64,000 nt of DNA from contig JASEIU010000007.1 in assembly GCA_030017715.1 (NCBI GenBank), positions 1 through 64,000 of the forward strand. The letters run 5' to 3'. Below, piece after piece: positions 24,657-33,379 of this stretch. This DNA comes from Candidatus Saccharicenans sp. GTDB lineage: Bacteria > Acidobacteriota > Aminicenantia > Aminicenantales > Saccharicenantaceae. The stretch's first letter is position 1, and each line of letters opens with the position of its first letter. The notes beneath the pieces were generated by a model, which made no database searches, had not been told where the DNA came from, and was given only the letters and a program-made list of their open reading frames with translations. Position numbers and translations under genes: made by a program.

Positions 24657-25820
24657 ATGAGGACAGTAAAAATCAGTCTAAAAATAAAAGCCAGCCCTTC
24701 AGGCCTGGTTGTTTTCAGCCTGGTCATTATTCTGCTTGTCCTCTCCTGCAGCCAGGTCAGCAGTCAGCAGAAGGGCAAGGAATTTATTCAAAAAGAACAG
24801 GCCGCTGTCCGGCAGCCAAAATTGGCTAAAGTAATCATGGGTTACTATCCTGGCTGGAAAAAATCCGAGTTCAGCCACGGCCTGATCGATTTTTCCTGCC
24901 TGACTCATCTGGCTCATGCTTTTGCCTGGCCTGATAGTAACGGTAATCTGATCGTCGGCAGCAATTATCTTTACCCCGAGCTGGTGGCCGCTGCCCACAA
25001 CCAATCAGTGAAAGTCTTGCTAAGCCTCGGCGGCTGGGGCAACTGCGACGGCTTCCCGCCGACTGCAGCTTCTCCTGAAAAACGCAGCCGCTTCATCGGG
25101 CAGATTGTGGATTTCTGCCGGCAGAATAACTATGATGGAGTGGATCTGGACTGGGAATTTGTTTCTGATGAACAGGAAAGGCAGAACTTCTCGGACCTGG
25201 TGCGGGAGCTTTCAGCCGCCCTCCGGGCCATGAACCCGCCGCGCCTGCTGACCATGGCCGCGCCTTCCGGACCTTACTGGGGAAGGTGGATAAACTTTGA
25301 GGAGCTGCATCCTTATTTCGATTATATTTCCATGATGACCTACGATTATCATGGAACCTGGACCGACCACTCCGGTCACAACTCGCCCCTCTACACCTGC
25401 CAGAATGACCCCTGCGGGTCTTTTGACGATAGCTTTACCTACGCGGTTATCAGAGAAATTCCTCTCGATAAGCTGCTTCTGGGAATTGCTTTCTTCGGTC
25501 GCTCTTTCAACACGGACAAACTTTACGGTCCATCTAACCAGAGCCAGTATTATACCTATACTGACATTCAGAAATTGCTGGCCTCAGGCTGGAAATATAA
25601 CTGGGATTTCTGCAGTCAGGTGCCGTTCCTGCTCAGTCCCTCGCGGACAACTCTTCTTTCTTATGATGATATACGTTCGGTGTTCCGGAAATGTCATTAT
25701 GTTCTGGATAAAGGGGCGGCCGGGGTAATCATCTGGGAAATTACCGCCGACCGCCATAACGGCCGTCCGGAGCTTCTGCAGACGGTGGCCCGAACCTTCC
25801 GCCGCCCGGCGGCTAAATGA
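24657..25820 (+). CDS. GH18 chitinase-like lipoprotein
   Basis: A 387-aa exported enzyme. The leader ends in ILLVLSCSQ, a lipobox-like site near residue 31. The GH18 barrel covers about 58-385, opening with KVIMGYYPGWKKSEF, then VKVLLSLGGWGNCDGF (the SxGG motif) and the catalytic signature YDGVDLDWEF with acid Glu near residue 167. MMTYDYHGTW and WEITADRHN near the C-terminus are the other substrate-contacting motifs. It should cleave beta-1,4-GlcNAc linkages of chitin or chitooligosaccharides, or related glycans. It heads the block with the ROK kinase, SIS protein, deacetylase and NagA, which together suit amino-sugar use. The start ATG 24657 follows AAGGAGTGCC. Confidence 0.9.
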   Translation: MRTVKISLKIKASPSGLVVFSLVIILLVLSCSQVSSQQKGKEFIQKEQAAVRQPKLAKVIMGYYPGWKKSEFSHGLIDFSCLTHLAHAFAWPDSNGNLIVGSNYLYPELVAAAHNQSVKVLLSLGGWGNCDGFPPTAASPEKRSRFIGQIVDFCRQNNYDGVDLDWEFVSDEQERQNFSDLVRELSAALRAMNPPRLLTMAAPSGPYWGRWINFEELHPYFDYISMMTYDYHGTWTDHSGHNSPLYTCQNDPCGSFDDSFTYAVIREIPLDKLLLGIAFFGRSFNTDKLYGPSNQSQYYTYTDIQKLLASGWKYNWDFCSQVPFLLSPSRTTLLSYDDIRSVFRKCHYVLDKGAAGVIIWEITADRHNGRPELLQTVARTFRRPAAK

Positions 25821-26226
25821 TTCTATAAACCGGGATCGATTCCACCGCTTTTTGAAAATATCCGGGCAGTGTGTTTTTATCCTGACCTGGCAACTGTTTC
25901 TATGAAATAGATTCGAGAAAAAGATTTTCATCCTGAAGTCAGAGGCTGAAAGCTCCAAGAAAAAAATTAAAAACCCGCGATTTTACGAGCTTTTGAGGAT
26001 AATGGTTGAGCAAGAATTCAGGCCTTCAATTCGGCTTTCAAGTCTGTTGGAGTTTACACGGGCAGAACTTAATTCAGGACTGAATTAATATGCTGTTTTT
26101 TTCATTATTTTCAATCAAACAGGACTTTAATCTGCCGGTCGTTAAAATAAAAAGATGAAAAAATCTTCTGAATCGTGAATAATTATTCTGATATTATCGA
26201 TGATAAGTGGTGAAGGAGAGGATTCC
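25821..26226. other. AT-rich intergenic region with palindromes
   Basis: No gene is supported in these 406 bp. It contains TTAATTCA-GGAC-TGAATTAA (26069-26088) and the perfect 12-bp palindrome GAATAATTATTC (26177-26188), both suitable operator sites before the GH42-like gene. No clear terminator for the GH18 gene was found. Confidence 0.4.
26069..26088. promoter_or_regulatory. 8-bp inverted repeat, candidate operator
   Basis: TTAATTCA and TGAATTAA flank a 4-bp spacer, 139 bp before the start of the GH42-like gene. It resembles a LacI/GntR-type symmetric site in layout only; no cognate regulator is in the block. Confidence 0.35.
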
Positions 26227-28572
26227 ATGAAACTGTGGAATAAAAATCGGCCAATTCTGATTCTGTTACTTTCTTTAATAATTATGGCTTCCGGACTGGC
26301 CGTCATTGCAGCCGGCAAAGACAAAGCGCCAGCCCGGGCTGTGGGGCAGACCGGGAATATAAACTTTATCCCGATTTCAGTCTGGTATACCGGCGGGACG
26401 GTCCGGGCGCCGATGATAGAACCGGTCACAGCCAGGTCGCGGGCTGAATGGAAAAAAGACCTGGAACAGATTAAAAAGCTCGGTTTTAATACCGTCCGCT
26501 GCTGGATTGAATGGGCTTACAATGAGAAAGAAGAAGGGAAATATGATTTCTCCAGTCTGCAGTTATTGACCGACCTGGCGGCCGAGGTCGGGCTGAAGGT
26601 TATCTGCCAGGTCTATATCGACTCTGCCCCCGAGTGGGTGGGCAAAAAGTATCCGGAGTCGGCTTTTGTGGCCTCCAACGACCTCAAGGTCCATTCCCAG
26701 TCTTCTCCCGGCTTCTGTTTTGACCATCCCGGGGTTCAGGAAAAAATCCTTAATTTTTTTAGCGAAGCCGCCCGGGCGGTCAGGGGGAAACCAGCTTTTT
26801 ACGGCTGGGACCTGTGGAGCGAACCGCATATCATCAACTGGTCGGAAGTTTATCACCTGGGTGACCTCAGGTATGTTCAGTTCTGTTACTGTCCCTCCAG
26901 CCAGGCTCGTTTCCGCAACTGGCTGAAGAAAAAATACGGCCGCATAGAAAAATTAAATGAGGCCTGGCACCGAACCTTCCGGAATTTTGAAGAGGTTGAG
27001 CCTCCGCGCTTCGGGACCATCCTGACCTATACCGATTATGTTGACTGGCAGGAATACATTTCTGACAAGCTGGCGGAAGACCTGGCGCTTAAAGCCGGGG
27101 CCATTAAAGAAGTCTTGCCCGAGTCGGTGGTGACCAGCCATTCGGCCATTCCTGGACTGTTCAGCCGGCCTTCCTGGGACGGCACTCCTGACGACCGCAA
27201 GATGAACGACAGCGTCGATTACTATGGAGTTTCAATCTATCCCAAGCATGCCGGGGCGGTCAGACCCTGGACCCCTTTTTTCCGGTCGGCCGGTCTGGAT
27301 TTTGTTCGGTCGATGAGTCTCAAGAATGGCGGATTTTATGTGGGTGAGCTTCAGGCCGGCTACGGGGTTTTTGGAATGAAAGTCAGTTTGCCGGTCACAG
27401 CCTCAGACCTCAGAGACTGGATGTGGAGCCTGATGGCTTATGGAGCCAGGGCCATCAACATCTATGCCTATTATCCGATGAGCTCGGGCTATGAAGCCGG
27501 CGGCTATGGTTTGATTGAACTTGATGGCCAGATTACTCCACGGGCTGAGGAAGCCGGCCGGATTGCCAGGACCATCAGCCAGAATATGAATCTATTCTTA
27601 GAGTCAAGGCCGCCTGAGTCAGAAATTGCCATCGTCTATAATCCTCTGTCCCATATGGTTGGCGGTCAGCAGACTTTTACCTCCGAAGGTCAGCCGGTCG
27701 GATATAACAACCTCAGCGAATCGCTTCAGGGAATGCACCGGGCTTTCTTCGAGCGCGGAATCAAAGTTGATTTCATTCATGTTAGAGACCTAAGGGATAA
27801 GGCTTCTCGATACCGGCTGATCATCGCTCCCTACCCGGTGATGATTTCCCAGCCTTACGTTCAGGACCTGATCAGGTATGTGGAACAGGGGGGAAGGCTG
27901 CTGGTTGAAGCCCGGGCCGGCTGGATCGATGAAAAGGGTTTTGCCTTTCCGGTCATTCCCGGCGGCGGCCTGGATAAAGTGCTCGGCTGCCGGGAAGCCA
28001 GATTGCTGCCCGTCCAGAAAACGGGCCGGATGGTTATCAGTCAGAATCATCCGGCTCTGCCCTGGCTCAAACCAGGGGATTCCCTGGATACGGTCTTCTT
28101 TGAGGAAACTTTTGAAGTAACCGATAAGAAAGCCGCCGTCCTGGCTCAAAGTCCGGATGGGCAGCCAATGGTGGTGCTGGCTCCTTACGGCCAGGGCCAG
28201 GCGCTGATTGCCGGTTCCTTTCTCGGTTCGGCCTATCATCATTTCCGTAATCCGAATAACGGCAAATTTCTGGTCGGACTGGCGGACTGGCTGGGAATAA
28301 AAGCCGGGGCTGAGGTCAAGCCCTTCCCGGAAGACTCCCCGGTCGAATGGCGCTGGCTGTTGGGCCGGGATTATCGGTTGCTTTTTATTTTTAATCGCGG
28401 CCAAGATAAATGCCGGCTGGAGTTCAGGACCGAATCACCCTGGCCGGGGGTTGAGCTCGGAGATCTGGAAACCGGTGAAAAAGTTCCATTCAGCCTGGAA
28501 AAAAAGCAGCTGGCTCTCAACCTGGAAATGGAGCCTCAGGCGGTGAGAGTTTTTCTGCTGAAGAAAAAATAA
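26227..28572 (+). CDS. GH42-like beta-galactosidase, exported
   Basis: A 781-aa protein. The frame opens at 26200, but GAAGGAGAGG lies before ATG 26227, which starts a signal peptide (PILILLLSLIIMASGLAVIA). The GH42 barrel follows at about 40-390: LGFNTVRCWIEWAYNEKEEG, VICQVYIDSAPEWVG, YGWDLWSEPHIINW (acid/base Glu) and GGFYVGELQAGYG (nucleophile Glu). Residues about 430-650 resemble the GH42 trimerisation domain (IAIVYNPLSHM, RLIIAPYPVM, GGRLLVEARAGWID), with a small beta domain at the end. Most GH42 enzymes are cytoplasmic; export here suggests action on periplasmic oligosaccharides. The sugar may be galactose or a related beta-linked residue. Confidence 0.85.
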   Translation: MKLWNKNRPILILLLSLIIMASGLAVIAAGKDKAPARAVGQTGNINFIPISVWYTGGTVRAPMIEPVTARSRAEWKKDLEQIKKLGFNTVRCWIEWAYNEKEEGKYDFSSLQLLTDLAAEVGLKVICQVYIDSAPEWVGKKYPESAFVASNDLKVHSQSSPGFCFDHPGVQEKILNFFSEAARAVRGKPAFYGWDLWSEPHIINWSEVYHLGDLRYVQFCYCPSSQARFRNWLKKKYGRIEKLNEAWHRTFRNFEEVEPPRFGTILTYTDYVDWQEYISDKLAEDLALKAGAIKEVLPESVVTSHSAIPGLFSRPSWDGTPDDRKMNDSVDYYGVSIYPKHAGAVRPWTPFFRSAGLDFVRSMSLKNGGFYVGELQAGYGVFGMKVSLPVTASDLRDWMWSLMAYGARAINIYAYYPMSSGYEAGGYGLIELDGQITPRAEEAGRIARTISQNMNLFLESRPPESEIAIVYNPLSHMVGGQQTFTSEGQPVGYNNLSESLQGMHRAFFERGIKVDFIHVRDLRDKASRYRLIIAPYPVMISQPYVQDLIRYVEQGGRLLVEARAGWIDEKGFAFPVIPGGGLDKVLGCREARLLPVQKTGRMVISQNHPALPWLKPGDSLDTVFFEETFEVTDKKAAVLAQSPDGQPMVVLAPYGQGQALIAGSFLGSAYHHFRNPNNGKFLVGLADWLGIKAGAEVKPFPEDSPVEWRWLLGRDYRLLFIFNRGQDKCRLEFRTESPWPGVELGDLETGEKVPFSLEKKQLALNLEMEPQAVRVFLLKKK

Positions 28573-28703
28573 GGCTGTTTGAACCTTTATGAAAGCGCAA
28601 TCAAAAAGTTCAACTAAAGCCGGGCGCTTTAAGGCGATTTGAATCTAATGGCGGTCAATTCCAGGTGGCATGAGTTTGGCCTGCGAAGCGGTAAGGGATA
28701 AAA

Positions 28704-29720
28704 ATGAACCGCAAAAAAGAAAAGAAAAAAACATCAACCCAAGAACCTAAAGCTATGGTCGGAGCCATTGACATCGGCGGAACCAAAATTGCTTCCGCCC
28801 TCTTCGACCGCGGCGGGCGGCCGCTTTTCCGGACGCGGGTTATGGTGGTCCCGGAAGGCGGGCGGGTGGTGCTGGAGCAGGTGTTTTCCCTGTTCTATCA
28901 GCTTAAAGCCGAAGCCGAAAAGCGCGGCGGCCGGCTCCAGGGTCTCGGGCTATGTGTCCCGGGCGTGGTTAATCCCGTCACCGGTCTGGTCTGGGCACCC
29001 AATATAAAGGGCTGGAAGGATTTTCCGCTGGTCAAGCATCTGAGGAAGAAAATTGATTGTCCGCTGGCGGCCATCAGCGACCGCACGGCCTATGTTCTTG
29101 GCGAAAGCTGGAGAGGTGCTGCCAGGAATAAAAGCAATGTTATCTATCTGGCGGTCGGGACGGGCATCGGAGCCGGAATTATGGCTGACGGGGCGATAAT
29201 TCACGGTCAGGCTGACCTGGCCGGGGCGGTCGGCTGGCTGGCCCTGAACCCGAAATATGATCCCGGTTATGCGGAAACCGGTTGCTTTGAGAGGGAAGCA
29301 TCCGGCGGCGCTCTGGCCAGAAAAGCTGTGGACTTAATTACCGCCTGTCCCGGCCTGTTCCCGGTTGCAGAAAACCGTCGGCCGGATACGGCTGAGGCGG
29401 TGTCGATTGTCTGTCAGGCCGCCAGAAGAGGCCAGCCCGAAGCCCGGAGGCTGGTGGAAGAGATTCAGGATTATCTGGCCATGGGCGTGGCCAACCTGGT
29501 TTCCACCTTCAACCCGGAAGTGATTATTCTGGGTGGCGGGTTGTTTCAGTCGCCCGACCTTTTCTTCGAGCCGCTTAAAGAAAAATTCAGACGCTGGGCT
29601 CAGCCTCTGGCCGCCCGGAGTGTCAGTCTGAAGCTCTCGGCCCTCGGTCAGGAAGCGGCTGTTTATGGTTGCGCCCGGTCAGCCTGGTTACTGATCGATA
29701 AAAAGGAGTCGGGGAGATAG
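28704..29720 (+). CDS. ROK-family sugar kinase
   Basis: A 338-aa cytoplasmic kinase. A Lys-rich lead (MNRKKEKKKTSTQEPK) precedes the phosphate loop VGAIDIGGTKIASALFD. The catalytic Asp lies in AISDRTAYVLGE (a variant of the usual ND-N-A-LGE), and YLAVGTGIGAGIMADG follows. The usual ROK zinc motif CxCGxxGCxE is reduced to YDPGYAETGCFE: the last Cys and Glu remain but the CxCG pair is gone. LGGGLFQSPDLF near residue 275 is the normal C-terminal nucleotide element. Its context with GH18, NagA and a SIS protein points to GlcNAc or a similar amino sugar as substrate (inference); glucose is the alternative. TAAGGGAT precedes the start. Confidence 0.85.
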   Translation: MNRKKEKKKTSTQEPKAMVGAIDIGGTKIASALFDRGGRPLFRTRVMVVPEGGRVVLEQVFSLFYQLKAEAEKRGGRLQGLGLCVPGVVNPVTGLVWAPNIKGWKDFPLVKHLRKKIDCPLAAISDRTAYVLGESWRGAARNKSNVIYLAVGTGIGAGIMADGAIIHGQADLAGAVGWLALNPKYDPGYAETGCFEREASGGALARKAVDLITACPGLFPVAENRRPDTAEAVSIVCQAARRGQPEARRLVEEIQDYLAMGVANLVSTFNPEVIILGGGLFQSPDLFFEPLKEKFRRWAQPLAARSVSLKLSALGQEAAVYGCARSAWLLIDKKESGR

Positions 29721-29867
29721 CCCGTTTGCTCAAGAATCCATTTTAAGAAAAGGAAATGGAAACTGACATTAAGGTAATTAAGGTAATTAGTGATTCAAGC
29801 AGATTTGCCTGGGTGAGATTGGAGGTCGATTTTTTTAATATATTCATTAGTGAAGAGGAGAAATATT

Positions 29868-30695
29868 ATGTCAGCCGAAAGATACCTTAACAGGATCCAA
29901 AAAATTCTTGTAAAAATCCAGAAAACTCAGCTCGGGAAAATCAAAAGGGCTGGAAAAATAATAGCCAGAGCCATCGCTTCGGGAAACCGGGTTTATCTTT
30001 TTGGCAGCGGACATTCGGTCATTCCGGTGATGGATGTTTTTCCCCGTTATGGCAGTTTCGTCGGCTTTTATCCTCTCTATGACCCGAGATTGATGTGGCA
30101 CAATGTGATCGGACCCGGCGGAGCCAGGGAGCTGCTCTGGATCGAAAGAAAGGAAGGTTACGCTAAGGTTTTCCTTCAGAGCTACTCTCTTCAACCGGGC
30201 GATGCAATCATCGTATTTTCTCACGGAGGTCGAAATGCCGCTCCCCTGGAGGTCGCCATAGAGGCCAGAAATCGCGGTCTAAAAGTTATATCCGTCTCCA
30301 GCCACCAGAATCTGAAGATGTCCCGGCCGGCACATTCTTCCGGGAAGTTCCTGGCTCAGATAGCTGACGTGGCTATCGACAACTGCATCCCGCCGGAAGA
30401 TGCTCTGGTGGACGTAGGAAAGCCGGAAAGAATAGCCGCCGGCTCGACGGTGGCTGCGGTCTCGGTGGCCATGGCGCTTCTGGCCGAGGCCGGGGCCATT
30501 CTCACCAGGCAGGGGAAACTGCCCCCGACCTTTGTTTCTCCTAACGTCGCCGGCCTGGCCCCTGACCATAATGACCGCGTCTACCAGGCTTTTACCGAAT
30601 TTTATTACAGCCGTCCGGCGCCCCGGAACATCCCCGGCCAAAAAGAGGCCAGGAAGAAAAGCAAAAAAGCGGGGAAAAAGCAAAATAGAAAGTGA
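29868..30695 (+). CDS. SIS-domain sugar-phosphate protein (UPF0309-like)
   Basis: A 275-aa cytoplasmic protein. The frame begins at 29850, but GAAGAGGAG is spaced for ATG 29868. A single SIS fold covers about 25-225: NRVYLFGSGHSVIPVMDVF (sugar-phosphate loop), DAIIVFSHGGRNAAPLEVA, LKVISVSSHQNLK and a helix AGSTVAAVSVAMALLAEAGA. This arrangement is that of UPF0309 proteins, related to MurQ and GmhA. The last 20 residues are unusually Lys-rich (KEARKKSKKAGKKQNRK). It follows the ROK kinase and precedes an MFS gene and NagA. With no nagB here, it might isomerise or deaminate an amino-sugar phosphate, which is inference only. Confidence 0.82.
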   Translation: MSAERYLNRIQKILVKIQKTQLGKIKRAGKIIARAIASGNRVYLFGSGHSVIPVMDVFPRYGSFVGFYPLYDPRLMWHNVIGPGGARELLWIERKEGYAKVFLQSYSLQPGDAIIVFSHGGRNAAPLEVAIEARNRGLKVISVSSHQNLKMSRPAHSSGKFLAQIADVAIDNCIPPEDALVDVGKPERIAAGSTVAAVSVAMALLAEAGAILTRQGKLPPTFVSPNVAGLAPDHNDRVYQAFTEFYYSRPAPRNIPGQKEARKKSKKAGKKQNRK

Positions 30696-30793
30696 ACCAG
30701 ACTGAGGGGAGACAGTTTGCCAATCTCGCCGGCCCGGCAGGCATTTTTTGGTAACAAGCAAGCGATAAAATAATAAGAAAAAAGGAATTAGAA

Positions 30794-32023
30794 ATGGAAA
30801 AAGAAAAGCACACCCCTCCGGCGGTTGACAGCGATGCCAGACTGGCCTGGAAGCTAACGGCAGCCAGTTCCTCCAGCATCTTTGTCTTCGGGATTGTGAT
30901 GGCCATACTCGGAGCTATCCTGCCGCAGCTCGTCGGCCGCTTGAATCTGGAACGCGCCCAGGCCGGCAATCTTTTCTTTTTCATGAACCTGGGCATGTTA
31001 GCGGCCACTCTGGTCTTCGGCCCGGTGGTCGACCGGTTTGGCTACAAGCTGCTGCTGGCTCTGAGCTCCCTGGTGGTCGGGCTGGCCTTTGCCGGCCTGG
31101 CTTTTTCGGCCAGCTATCAGATGGTCATGCTGTCAGTTGTCTTTCTCGGGCTGGCCGGAGGAGTGCTCAACGGAGGCAGTAACGCCCTGGTCAATGACCT
31201 TCATCCCAGGCGTCGGGCGGCGGCCCTTAACTTTCTGGGGATATTTTTCGGGTTCGGGGCTATGCTGGTGCCTCTGATCATAGGCGGATTTTTGAAACAG
31301 CTGGGGCTGCGTCCGGTGGTCCTGATCCCGGCCGGGCTGAGCCTGGCGCCTTTTGTCCTGTTCTCGATTTTCAGTTTTCCCCGTCCGAAGCTGGCTCAGG
31401 GTTTTCCTCTGAAAGACGTAAAGCACATCACCAGCTCCGGCCTGCTCTGGCTGACGGCCTTTATTCTTTTTTTCCAGTCCGGGAACGAATTTTCTATCGG
31501 CGGCTGGCTGAGCAGCTATTTTCAGGAAAGGTATAGCTTCAGCCTGAGCCATTCGGCCCTGGTTCTTTCGGGTTACTGGTTTTTTCTGATTGTCGGACGC
31601 TTTATTTATCCTGCCCTGAACCGTGTCTGGAAAAGGGAAACGGTGGTTCTGGCCGGCGCTTTTCTGGCTCTGGTTGCGGTGACCGGACTGATTTTCAGTC
31701 CGGACGGCCGGCCGGCTGTGATGCTGGCCCTGTTGGTCGGGCTGGGATTTGCGGCCATTTACCCGACGACCCTGGCAGTAATCGGAGAAAAATTTCCGCA
31801 GTTTTCGGGAACGGCTTTTTCCCTGGCCATCAGCACCGGCCTGTTGGGCGGGATGCTATCTCCCTGGCTGATCGGACGGGTGAGCCAGAATCACTCGCTC
31901 CAGACGGCTTTGCTGGTGCCGTTGTTTAATCTGGTCATGATTTTGATTCTGCAGCTGGCGGTCAGAAAAAAGATTCTGACTGAATCCGGAAAACAGGTTG
32001 ATCATTCTACAGAAAAGCAATAG
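30794..32023 (+). CDS. MFS transporter, probable sugar permease
   Basis: A 409-aa inner-membrane protein with twelve predicted helices in two halves. Recognisable pieces are FVFGIVMAILGAILPQLVG (helix 1), GPVVDRFGYKLLLALSSLVV (the loop 2-3 motif), NGGSNALVNDLHPRRRAA, and in the second half GGWLSSYFQERYSFS and AAIYPTTLAVIGEKFP. The pattern is that of FucP/GlcP-like sugar permeases rather than drug exporters. Placement between a SIS protein and a deacetylase/NagA pair suggests uptake of a monosaccharide or small glycoside released by the exported hydrolases. AAAGGAATT precedes ATG 30794. The substrate cannot be read from sequence. Confidence 0.85.
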   Translation: MEKEKHTPPAVDSDARLAWKLTAASSSSIFVFGIVMAILGAILPQLVGRLNLERAQAGNLFFFMNLGMLAATLVFGPVVDRFGYKLLLALSSLVVGLAFAGLAFSASYQMVMLSVVFLGLAGGVLNGGSNALVNDLHPRRRAAALNFLGIFFGFGAMLVPLIIGGFLKQLGLRPVVLIPAGLSLAPFVLFSIFSFPRPKLAQGFPLKDVKHITSSGLLWLTAFILFFQSGNEFSIGGWLSSYFQERYSFSLSHSALVLSGYWFFLIVGRFIYPALNRVWKRETVVLAGAFLALVAVTGLIFSPDGRPAVMLALLVGLGFAAIYPTTLAVIGEKFPQFSGTAFSLAISTGLLGGMLSPWLIGRVSQNHSLQTALLVPLFNLVMILILQLAVRKKILTESGKQVDHSTEKQ

Positions 32024-32169
32024 TCTGGAAAGGGGAAGGATGGTCGAAGAATTCAGGCTGAAGAATTTCCGGCAAAGCGAGAAGAGAATGGCTGTGGTCG
32101 GAAACCGGCTTCAATCTGCCATCAGAAAACTAAAAAAAATATTAGTACTTCAAATCCGGGGAGGGGAGT

Positions 32170-33069
32170 ATGAGTGCCAATTTTATCAAAAAGGGAAATT
32201 TTATCGCGGCCTCTGCCGTTATTTTAAGCACAGTTTTCTTTTTTCTCCTGGCCACAGCCGGAGAGAGTGTTGACCGGGCGGTGGAGCTGGTCGTCCGGGG
32301 CGACGATATGGGCATGACTCAGGCGGCCAACGAAGCTTTTGAGATCGCCTTTAACCAGGGAATACTGACCGCCGGGGGAATAATCGTCCCGGCTCCCTGG
32401 TTTGAAGATGCCGCCAGACGCTGTCGGGAGAACCGGCAGTGGTCGGTTGGCGTTCATCTCTGCGTCAACGCTGAATGGAAGGATTATCGCTGGCGGCCGG
32501 TTCTTCCTTACAACCTGGTGCCGAGCCTGGTGGATGAAGACGGCTATTTTTTCCCCACGGCCCGGGCTTTTATGGCGAGAAATCCGCAGCCGGAAGAGCT
32601 GGAAAAGGAACTGCGGGCTCAGCTTGACCGGGCTTTAGACCGCGGATTGCGGCTTGATTACCTTGACACCCACATGGACAGCCTGGAAACCAGGGACGAG
32701 TTCCGGGGGGTGGTGAGAAAATTAGCCCGGGAATACGGTCTGCCGATTTCGGGCCAATGCGGCGAGGACCGGGAATTTTTCAACATTTACGATGTGGTGC
32801 CGGAGCTTAAAGAGAAAGTCCTGCTGGAAAAACTTCAAACCGCTAAACCCGGTCTTTATCTACTGGTGGTTCATCCGGGTCTCGATACCCCGGAAGAGAG
32901 AGCAATCGTGGATCTAAATCCTGACGGTTTGAAAGAAGTTTATAGGTACCGGTCAGCCGAGGTTAAAGCTATAACCAGCCCGAAGATAAAAAGGGCGATT
33001 GCCAGGAGGAACATTAAGCTTCTCAGCTATCGCGACCTGAGGGAACAGGGTCGGGTCAAAATAAATTGA
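32170..33069 (+). CDS. ChbG/HpnK-type (YdjC) carbohydrate deacetylase, exported
   Basis: A 299-aa exported enzyme with signal peptide (AASAVILSTVFFFLLATAG). The YdjC barrel has VVRGDDMGMTQAANEA (metal Asp pair, a variant of the usual ADDFG), SVGVHLCVNAEW (His), LDYLDTHMDSLE (second metal His region, a variant of DSHHH) and LYLLVVHPGLD near the end. Family members remove acetyl groups from chitooligosaccharides (ChbG) or hopanoid glycosides (HpnK). Exported placement and the neighbours GH18 and NagA favour acetylated amino-sugar oligomers. GGGAGGGGAG precedes ATG 32170. A GCCCG/CGGGC hairpin at 33080-33096 follows the stop but lacks a T-run. Confidence 0.83.
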   Translation: MSANFIKKGNFIAASAVILSTVFFFLLATAGESVDRAVELVVRGDDMGMTQAANEAFEIAFNQGILTAGGIIVPAPWFEDAARRCRENRQWSVGVHLCVNAEWKDYRWRPVLPYNLVPSLVDEDGYFFPTARAFMARNPQPEELEKELRAQLDRALDRGLRLDYLDTHMDSLETRDEFRGVVRKLAREYGLPISGQCGEDREFFNIYDVVPELKEKVLLEKLQTAKPGLYLLVVHPGLDTPEERAIVDLNPDGLKEVYRYRSAEVKAITSPKIKRAIARRNIKLLSYRDLREQGRVKIN

Positions 33070-33379
33070 GGATCTTAGGGCCCGCTTCCGTCGGGCTGTA
33101 TTATTTCTGTTCGAATCTGGAAGAGGGGCCTGTCACGGCGCGCCACCTCCCGTCCTCGCTCCACCCATCCCCCGGGGAACCCCTTTCGCTGCGGGCGGTT
33201 CGGAGACACGCCGCATCGTCCCGCCGTCGTTGCAGTCAATCGGGGAAAATAGATGCCTGGTGCTCTTTCAGTCACCCGGCCTGATATATTTCATTGTAGC
33301 CACTGAATTGAAGATGAACCAGGCGGTTAATAATGGTAAAATTTGATGTGTACGATGGAAGGTAAGCCGGGAGAAAAAA
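33070..33379. other. Intergenic region with GC-rich palindromic patch
   Basis: No gene is supported in these 310 bp. After a short hairpin (33080-33096) comes an abrupt GC-rich stretch at about 33127-33245 with a GGGGAACCCC palindrome. Its style resembles the element inside the propeller gene at 9091-9256, though no clear alignment is seen. The rest is AT-richer and carries the NagA ribosome site. Confidence 0.35.
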
